A DNA stretch of 64,000 nucleotides from Vibrio sinaloensis (GTDB taxonomy: Bacteria; Pseudomonadota; Gammaproteobacteria; Enterobacterales; Vibrionaceae), in assembly GCF_023195835.1 (NCBI RefSeq), contig NZ_CP096199.1, positions 806,001 through 870,000 of the forward strand, written 5' to 3'. Numbering within the stretch: position 1 is the stretch's first letter; each line of letters starts with the position of its first letter. The translations under genes were made by a program, and so were the position numbers. This document shows positions 58,259-64,000 of the stretch, piece by piece. The notes under the pieces were generated by a model. The model had not been told where the DNA came from. It did not search any database and was given only the letters and a program-made list of their open reading frames with translations.

Positions 58259-58921
58259 TTAGGCCGCCATCACCCGACCACTAAAGTAGTCGTTTGAAAC
58301 TATGTATTCGGCATTGCGGATCAATTCGTCTTGTATCTCTGCCCAGTGAGAATCGTCATGCTCAACCGCAGGGACCACACCGCCAACTCGGATATTAAAT
58401 GGGGTCAGTTGTTTAGCCCAGCTTTGGGTAAAGCCCGCAACCATAGAAGTGGCGTTATCAAACCCTGATAGATCCTGATAGTCAGCGTGAGCAATCACAT
58501 TGACAATAACGCCATTCTTCTTCTCTTGACGCATTCTTTCTGCGGTCGCTTGACCAAAACTAAACAGGGTGGTCGCCATCAGTGATAATCGCTGGGTGAA
58601 CAGATCGCTCGCACTCTGATCGAAAATATGCGGCATGGCCTCAGCGGTTAACGCATTGATCAAAACGTCGGGGGAACGCTGCACTTGTTGATCAATGAAC
58701 GTAAACAAATCTTGGATTGAATCCAGAGAGTGGTCATCAATAGCAAACTGAAACACCTGATCAGAAATCTCGCGGCACTGTTGATAAGCTTGGGTTAGCT
58801 GCTGAGTTCTTTTGTCACACAATATCACAGTCGCACCGAGTGAGGCGAAGTGATAGGCAAGCGTGCTTCCAATTTGCGAACTTGCGGAAGTAACTAATAT
58901 TACAGCGTTTTTTATGTCCAT
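58259..58921 (-). CDS. Short-chain dehydrogenase/reductase-fold protein lacking catalytic residues
   Basis: 220 residues from the ATG at 58921, which has GGGGGA 7 bases upstream; longer in-frame starts are rejected. The Rossmann N-terminus is VTSASSQIGSTLAYHFASLGAT, an altered glycine motif. Where active SDRs have YxxxK, the ungapped alignment here gives FDNAT (in LSGFDNATSMVAGFTQSWA), so both Tyr and Lys are replaced, and the catalytic Ser position (VNVIAHADYQ) is not Ser. It is therefore probably a non-enzymatic SDR relative. It lies between the phosphatase (convergent) and the VC2046-like gene. Confidence 0.8.
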   Translation of the reverse strand: MDIKNAVILVTSASSQIGSTLAYHFASLGATVILCDKRTQQLTQAYQQCREISDQVFQFAIDDHSLDSIQDLFTFIDQQVQRSPDVLINALTAEAMPHIFDQSASDLFTQRLSLMATTLFSFGQATAERMRQEKKNGVIVNVIAHADYQDLSGFDNATSMVAGFTQSWAKQLTPFNIRVGGVVPAVEHDDSHWAEIQDELIRNAEYIVSNDYFSGRVMAA

Positions 58922-59178
58922 TGGCTTATCCCCCATAAGCAATGTTTGCGCACGATTGCGCTTACATAGCATGGTAGATTAACTGTGGCTTAGTTGTGAA
59001 TAAGGTCAAATAACCTTGTCTGCTACTCAGTTAATGTGCGAATTTATGGCATCATTCACACTCTCGATCGAATATGTTTTCTTTGTTCAACAAATGAGAC
59101 GAATGAATTGTGATCGCAACGATCCTTTGCAGTTTTTTGCTGCGTTGCAGTGATCGTTTTGCGTTGTTTTTAGCTTAA

Positions 59179-59682
59179 TCAAGCCTGCGCCTGAAGCTGA
59201 AAAGTTCGTTGTGCTTTGACTAGTTGGTTATACAGGTCAATCGGCATCATTTGTTTCGGCTCCTGCTCTTCAAGCCGCCTACGTTGATGACCAGATAAGT
59301 TATGATACACCTCTTCAGGGAGGTCGTAGGTCTCTTCGGGTAAGTAAGCCAATGCGTCGGGAGTGAGGTAATGGCTTAGCTTCGCGCTCGGTAAGCCGGC
59401 ACTGTGAAACAGATCAGCTTGTTGCGCAGAGTATTGATAGGAACTTTGATCCGAGCGAAGTTGTTGGGGGGCTTGTAATTCAAACCGTTTTCGCAGCGCT
59501 TGCTCACTGGTATCGACTTCATCGATCTTTTCTAGCGGCGTGTTGTCGCGCACATCACCGGAGAACATCGATAAAATTAGCGCAAAATCAGCACGGCGAC
59601 CTTCATGAACGGCATGGTTGATACCAACACCGAACTGAAGTTCGTTAATAATTGCTGCTTTGTCTAAAGTATGAATTTGCAT
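59179..59682 (-). CDS. VC2046/SO_2500 family protein
   Basis: 167 residues, largely helical and charged, starting MQIHTLDKAAIINELQFGVGINHAVHEGRRADFALILSMFSGD in outline. The conserved N-terminal 50 residues and its location beside sodB fit the small family named after V. cholerae VC2046 and Shewanella SO_2500. No function is known. It has no signal peptide or membrane segment, so it is cytoplasmic. Confidence 0.78.
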   Translation of the reverse strand: MQIHTLDKAAIINELQFGVGINHAVHEGRRADFALILSMFSGDVRDNTPLEKIDEVDTSEQALRKRFELQAPQQLRSDQSSYQYSAQQADLFHSAGLPSAKLSHYLTPDALAYLPEETYDLPEEVYHNLSGHQRRRLEEQEPKQMMPIDLYNQLVKAQRTFQLQAQA

Positions 59683-59753
59683 GATGCCTCTCTTGTGATG
59701 CCTTTATAACGACTCAGCAAGAAAAAACTTTAGAAAATTCAGCATGACAAGCA

Positions 59754-59784
59754 GTAAAAAAGCCAGCGAATGCTGGCTTTTTAA
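59754..59784. terminator. Terminator after sodB
   Basis: AAAAAGCCAGC and GCTGGCTTTTT pair around GAAT, giving T tracts on both strands. On the minus strand it ends sodB. Confidence 0.92.
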
Positions 59785-59813
59785 TCGACTAAATACTAAA
59801 TCCTAGGGAAGAA

Positions 59814-60398
59814 TTATTTTGCTAGATTTTCTGCAACGAAGTCCCAGTTAACTAGCGCCCAGAAACCGTTCATGTAGTCTGGACGAACGTTACGGTAATC
59901 GATGTAGTAAGCGTGTTCCCATAGGTCAACAGTAAGAAGTGGTGTAGTGCCTTCTTCTGTTAGAGGCGTTGCAGCGTTAGAAGTGTTTACAATCTCTAGT
60001 GAGCCGTCTGCTTTCTTAACTAGCCAAGTCCAAGATGAACCGAAGTTGTTGATTGCTGCATCGGTGAATTTTGCTTTGAACTCTTCAAAAGAACCGAAAG
60101 CGGCGTTAATCGCGTCTGCAACTGCACCTGTTGGTTCACCACCTGCGTTTGGCGCTAGACAGTGCCAGTAGAAAGTGTGGTTCCAGATTTGAGCTGCGTT
60201 GTTGAACACACCGCCAGTTGAAGTTTTGATGATCTCTTCTAGAGACTTACCTTCAAACTCAGTACCAGGAATAAGACCGTTTAGCTTAACAACGTAAGTG
60301 TTGTGGTGCTTACCGTGGTGGAAATCTAGAGTTTCTGCTGAGATATGTGGTTCTAGTGCGTCTTTCGCGTAAGGAAGAGCTGGTAGTTCAAATGCCAT
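59814..60398 (-). CDS. sodB: Iron superoxide dismutase
   Basis: 194 residues from the ATG at 60398, with GGAG 9 bases upstream, the usual SodB start ([20 protein letters not shown]). The metal ligands are the His in the N-terminal helix (EPHIS), the His in [10 protein letters not shown], the Asp in [12 protein letters not shown] and the His just after it. Fe rather than Mn type is suggested by [10 protein letters not shown] and by overall similarity to SodB. It is divergent from grxD, as in V. cholerae. Confidence 0.96.
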   Translation of the reverse strand: MAFELPALPYAKDALEPHISAETLDFHHGKHHNTYVVKLNGLIPGTEFEGKSLEEIIKTSTGGVFNNAAQIWNHTFYWHCLAPNAGGEPTGAVADAINAAFGSFEEFKAKFTDAAINNFGSSWTWLVKKADGSLEIVNTSNAATPLTEEGTTPLLTVDLWEHAYYIDYRNVRPDYMNGFWALVNWDFVAENLAK

Positions 60399-60697
60399 TG
60401 CTCGATTCTCCATTTGTATGAAAGAGGATTCTCTTTCGATTGCTTCCAGTGTATTTATTCTTCATAGGCAAATCGTTTTGCTATGAATGATTTGCTGACT
60501 TGCGCTATAGTTTAGCAAGTTTTTACTTTATTAAAAGCGTCGGTGGTAAATTTCTATATGAAATTTCTTTATTAGTCAGTGGTGATTGATCTCAAAACTG
60601 TCTAAGCCGCCATAACCATACAGATATTAGGCTTTTTATTCTGTGCTAATGGTTTAGAATGTCCACAAATTTGCAAAAACTCCATTAAGAGGAAGCA

Positions 60698-61030
60698 ATG
60701 GAAACGATCGACAAAATTAAACAACAAATCGCAGAGAACACGATCCTTCTTTACATGAAAGGCTCACCAAAACTTCCAAGCTGCGGTTTCTCTTCTCAAG
60801 CAGCGCAGGCGTTGATGGCTTGTGGTGAAAAGTTCGCTTACGTTGATATTCTGCAAAACCCAGATATCCGTGCTGAGCTACCTGCTTACGCACAGTGGCC
60901 AACCTTCCCACAGCTTTGGGTTGAAGGTGAATTGATTGGTGGTTGTGACATCATCATCGAGATGTTCCAAAAAGGTGAACTTCAGCCTTTGATCAAAGAA
61001 GCGGCCGAGCGTTCAGCTTCTGAAGAGTAA
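60698..61030 (+). CDS. grxD: Monothiol glutaredoxin GrxD
   Basis: 110 residues. The monothiol active site is the CGFS in KLPSCGFSSQAAQAL, and TFPQLWVEGELIGGCDII is the glutathione-binding end. Monothiol glutaredoxins carry [2Fe-2S] clusters between assembly and target proteins. AAGAGGAAGC precedes the ATG. It is divergent from sodB and is followed by topB. Confidence 0.97.
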   Translation: METIDKIKQQIAENTILLYMKGSPKLPSCGFSSQAAQALMACGEKFAYVDILQNPDIRAELPAYAQWPTFPQLWVEGELIGGCDIIIEMFQKGELQPLIKEAAERSASEE

Positions 61031-61064
61031 CAATACTGTTTATATTTACAGTTTTTCTTGATTT

Positions 61065-61098
61065 GTAAGGGCCACATTCGATAATGTGGCCCTTATTG
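61065..61098 (+). terminator. Hairpin between grxD and topB
   Basis: AAGGGCCACATT and AATGTGGCCCTT form a perfect 12-bp stem with a CGAT loop. The following T tract is weak (ATTGTATCTG), so termination may be partial and topB, only 25 bases further on, could be read through. Confidence 0.65.
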
Positions 61099-61118
61099 TA
61101 TCTGACTGTTTTTACTTT

Positions 61119-63074
61119 ATGTCTCGTCTCTTTATCGCCGAAAAACCCAGCCTAGGCCGAGCGATTGCCGCTGCACTGCCTGGACCTAAGAAAAATGAAC
61201 AAGGCTTTATCCGTTGTGGCAATGGTGATGTGGTGACCTGGTGCATAGGCCACCTGCTCGAGCAAGTCGAGCCTGATGCTTACGATGAGCGCTATAAAAA
61301 GTGGCATTTAGCGGATTTGCCGATTGTGCCTGAGCAGTGGCAACTTAGGCCAAGGAAGTCAGCGAGTAAACAGCTGAGTGTGGTGCGCAAGTTACTTAAA
61401 GAGAGTCAGCATATCATCCATGCAGGCGATCCAGACCGCGAAGGACAGTTGCTGGTTGATGAAGTGCTCGATTACTGCAAAGTCAGCAAAGCTAAAAAAG
61501 AGGCGGCGCAACGACTTTTGATCAGTGACCTTAACTTACCTGCGGTAAAACGTGCCTTAGGTCAAATGCGCAGCAATCGCGATTTCATCCCTCTTTCTGT
61601 CTCTGCGTTGGCGCGCTCGCGTGCCGATTGGCTCTATGGGATGAACATGTCGCGCGCGTATACCTTGCTTGGTCAGCAGGCGGGCTATCAAGGTGTTTTA
61701 TCGGTCGGGCGAGTGCAAACACCGGTACTGGGTTTAGTTGTGCGCCGTGATGAAGAGATCGAAAATTTTGTTGCGCGCGACTATTTTACTCTTGATGCTC
61801 TAATTCCATATCAAGGCGAGTTTGGGCAGTTTGATATCCGAGCGCGCTGGAAGCCTAGCGAAGCTTGTCAGCCTTGGCAGGATGAAGAGGGGCGGGTACT
61901 GAATCGAAAGTTGGTTGAGAATGTCGCAAATCGAATCACTAATCAGCCCGCTAAGGTAACCGAATCAGAGCAAAAGCAAACCAAGCAATCTGCGCCCCTG
62001 CCTTACTCGCTGTCAGCGTTACAAATTGATGCCGCCAAGCGTTTTGGGATGAGCGCTCAACAGGTTCTCGATACCTGCCAATCTTTGTACGAAAAACACA
62101 AACTGATCACTTACCCACGTTCAGATTGCCGCTATTTACCGATGGAGCACTACGCACAAGCACAAAGTGTGTGTGACGCTGTCGGGAATAATGCCAAGGA
62201 ATTGCTGCCGGCGGTACAAGGAGCTTCACTGTCGCTAAAATCGAAAGGGTGGAATGACAAAAAGGTCGATGCACACCATGCCATTATCCCTACGCCGAAA
62301 AAGGCCGCAGTGAACGCGCTGTCTGGCAATGAGATGAAGATCTATCAGCAGATCGCGCGTCAGTATTTGATGCAATTCTACCCAGCGGCGGTCTATGCAG
62401 AGGCAAAACTGGTGTTCGATATCGCTGGTGGTACCTTTATCGCTAAGGGGCGACAGCTTGTTTCGGCGGGTTGGAAAGTGTTGATGGGTAAAGCGGATGA
62501 TGAGGATGCAGCGGTAGATGCCGTCCCACCGTTATCAGAAGGGCAAGTACTAACCTGCCGTGAAGGTGAGATTAAAGACCGAAAAACGGAGCCACCTAAG
62601 CACTTTACTGAAGCCACTCTACTGCAAGCGATGACAGGGATTGCCCGTTTTGTCGAAGACAAACAGCTCAAAAAAATTCTCAAAGAGACCGATGGACTGG
62701 GCACTGAAGCGACTCGAGCCGGTATTTTGGATACCTTGTTTAAACGTCAGTTGTTGGTGCGGCAAGGCAAATCGATACTCAGCTCTGCCGCAGGGCGAGG
62801 GCTTATTCATGCGTTACCTTCTGAGTCAACTTATCCGGACATGACGGCCAACTGGGAGCATCAGTTGCAGGGCATGGCGGAACGCAACCAAGCTTATCAG
62901 CCGTTCATGCAGGCACTAGTGCAAAGGATTGATGGCTTGATGAACCAAGTTCGACATGGGGCGGTGCCTGAATCATTACGCCATTTACCTAAAGTTGAGC
63001 GTCCGGCTTTCAAGCGCAAGAAAGGAGGCTATCGTAAAAAAGCGTCGAATAAGTCAACGGCTAAGCGCGGTTAA
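61119..63074 (+). CDS. topB: DNA topoisomerase III
   Basis: 651 residues from the ATG at 61119, the family start MSRLFIAEKPSLGRAIAAALPG. No clear ribosome site precedes it (TTTTTACTTT), which suggests weak translation. The Toprim motif is HAGDPDREGQLLVDE. The active-site tyrosine is in LITYPRSDCRYLP, and the type IA segment SVGRVQTPVLGLVVRRDEEI is present. The C-terminus is a lysine-rich tail. TopB decatenates replication intermediates. Its stop TAA shares a TTAA with the stop of the convergent lipoprotein gene. Confidence 0.97.
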   Translation: MSRLFIAEKPSLGRAIAAALPGPKKNEQGFIRCGNGDVVTWCIGHLLEQVEPDAYDERYKKWHLADLPIVPEQWQLRPRKSASKQLSVVRKLLKESQHIIHAGDPDREGQLLVDEVLDYCKVSKAKKEAAQRLLISDLNLPAVKRALGQMRSNRDFIPLSVSALARSRADWLYGMNMSRAYTLLGQQAGYQGVLSVGRVQTPVLGLVVRRDEEIENFVARDYFTLDALIPYQGEFGQFDIRARWKPSEACQPWQDEEGRVLNRKLVENVANRITNQPAKVTESEQKQTKQSAPLPYSLSALQIDAAKRFGMSAQQVLDTCQSLYEKHKLITYPRSDCRYLPMEHYAQAQSVCDAVGNNAKELLPAVQGASLSLKSKGWNDKKVDAHHAIIPTPKKAAVNALSGNEMKIYQQIARQYLMQFYPAAVYAEAKLVFDIAGGTFIAKGRQLVSAGWKVLMGKADDEDAAVDAVPPLSEGQVLTCREGEIKDRKTEPPKHFTEATLLQAMTGIARFVEDKQLKKILKETDGLGTEATRAGILDTLFKRQLLVRQGKSILSSAAGRGLIHALPSESTYPDMTANWEHQLQGMAERNQAYQPFMQALVQRIDGLMNQVRHGAVPESLRHLPKVERPAFKRKKGGYRKKASNKSTAKRG

Positions 63075-64000
63075 CCGACTTTACGCCCACAACGTTTAAA
63101 CAACTGCTGCCAATACTCTACGTGGCGACGAGTGGCTTGGCGAAACTCACGGTGATGTCGCGCTAACGGATAGACATAGTGGTGAATGTTTGGCTTTGGC
63201 TCAAATAGAGGCAAGTTCCCCGATAACGTTTGGTAATAGCCATCAAGTTGCGCCATGTAAGGTTGCACCTTGGCAACATACTGCTGCTCAAACACATTGT
63301 TCAAATAGTTAAACTTAGTTTTATCGCGATTCTTTTCACATAGGATTTGTGGGTCGTGCGCGTACAGTTGGCGTGTGACTTGATCTAAATGCCAAGTGGC
63401 ATGTACCAAAGAGTAGTTGAGTCGACCGAGGATGGGCTGTTTGTCCAATATTTCTTGAGCTTGAATAACCGTCTGATCGCTACCGGTGAAGGCTGAGTTC
63501 AGTTGTTTAAGCGCTTGATTCACTTCAGTAACACTTTGGCCAAGATCGCCTGTTAGCCATTGTGAACCCTTGAGCTGATTTTGCATGGCTGCGCTGGTGT
63601 AGGTGAGGTTCCACTGATGCAGTGTTAGTTGGCTGCGTTTTTGTTGGGCGATGTCGGCCAAGGTAAGCTTAAGCGTTTGTTCAATATCATCATGCGCCAG
63701 GCAACGGGATAGTCCAGTGAGTATCTGGCGCTGGTAGTCGTAGTTGTGAAACTCATCAGCGACCTTGCCCAATACCGAGTTTCTCTCCGCAATAAGATTG
63801 AACAGTCCACACTGTCGCAGTTGATAACTGTCTAATAGGCCGATGGATAAGCTTGGTATTTCGATGTAGAGCTCACGCTTGCGGGGAAGGGCGAAGTCAT
63901 CTTTCGCCTCCGCGTCAACGATAGGCGCATCTTGCACTCGAGCGACTCTGGTTAGGTAGTCGTCAAACATCGAGCCTGGATTGTTCGGTTGACAGCCTAT
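63071..64000 (-). CDS. DUF3080-like lipoprotein, N-terminus beyond the window
   Basis: 310 codons are visible and the frame stays open to the right edge. Reading in from the edge gives IGCQPNNPGSMFDDYLTRV: the Gly-Cys looks like the end of a lipobox, so the signal peptide is just outside and the protein is a lipoprotein of about 330 residues. An internal ATG at 63970 is not the true start. The body is helical with a charged C-terminus (RHHREFRQATRRHVEYWQ). Similarity to DUF3080 and its position next to topB suggest that family. Function unknown. Confidence 0.65.
   Translation of the reverse strand: MGCQPNNPGSMFDDYLTRVARVQDAPIVDAEAKDDFALPRKRELYIEIPSLSIGLLDSYQLRQCGLFNLIAERNSVLGKVADEFHNYDYQRQILTGLSRCLAHDDIEQTLKLTLADIAQQKRSQLTLHQWNLTYTSAAMQNQLKGSQWLTGDLGQSVTEVNQALKQLNSAFTGSDQTVIQAQEILDKQPILGRLNYSLVHATWHLDQVTRQLYAHDPQILCEKNRDKTKFNYLNNVFEQQYVAKVQPYMAQLDGYYQTLSGNLPLFEPKPNIHHYVYPLARHHREFRQATRRHVEYWQQLFKRCGRKVG

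Overview
The window is ordinary core chromosome of a Vibrio, most likely chromosome 1. The main reasons are an intact LuxU-LuxO-Qrr1 quorum-sensing node, a sodium-type flagellar MotY, an rsxABCDGE-nth-gloA block, a NutA-type 5'-nucleotidase, and several short families seen mainly in Vibrio and close relatives (DUF2066, DUF2069, DUF2753, VC2046-like). I cannot name the species. I see no prophage, integron, CRISPR array, toxin-antitoxin pair or defence island. Genes are dense and codon use looks uniform, so I found no strong sign of a large recently acquired segment.

Layout. 0.0-6.3 kb: ispE (cut by the left edge) and lolB on the minus strand, then hemA-prfA-prmC-sirB2-sirB1-kdsA, which links tetrapyrrole entry, translation termination and KDO synthesis in an order also found in enterobacteria. 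6.6-16.2 kb: nutA, ybaK, PurR-controlled uraA, DUF2066, then DUF2069-wrbA-arsC/yfgD-bepA facing a tusA-like gene and perM. 16.3-25.5 kb: a dCache chemoreceptor, bcp-gcvR, a 291-bp MITE-like element, dapA-bamC, a YuiF-like antiporter, rnt, motY and a DUF2753 gene with a Fur-like box. 25.5-32.7 kb: rsxABCDGE-nth-gloA on the minus strand, with a striking 114-bp repeat array in rsxC.

32.7-38.7 kb: tRNA-Asn with an eroded second copy, SOS-controlled uvrB, the sRNA gene qrr1, luxO-luxU and a yvcK-like gene. 38.8-41.8 kb: a Moco-type riboswitch directly ahead of moaABCDE. 41.8-47.8 kb: a PAS-GGDEF protein, nrtS, a CBS protein, zntA behind a MerR-type operator, udp behind a CRP site, and a periplasmic binding protein. 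47.9-54.7 kb: a lysine/ornithine-type decarboxylase, a membrane-anchored protein of unknown function, metG, apbC/mrp and udk. 54.8-64.0 kb: asmA, cobO, a low-molecular-weight phosphatase, an SDR-fold protein without its catalytic residues, a VC2046-like gene, sodB, grxD, topB and a lipoprotein gene cut by the right edge.

I did not find a convincing new multi-gene system. The observations most worth a second look are small-scale: the MITE-like element beside gcvR/dapA, nine perfect heptamers touching the uraA stop, the rsxC repeat array, the eroded tRNA-Asn copy, the SDR pseudoenzyme, and the regulatory architecture at qrr1-luxO, moaA, zntA and uraA.
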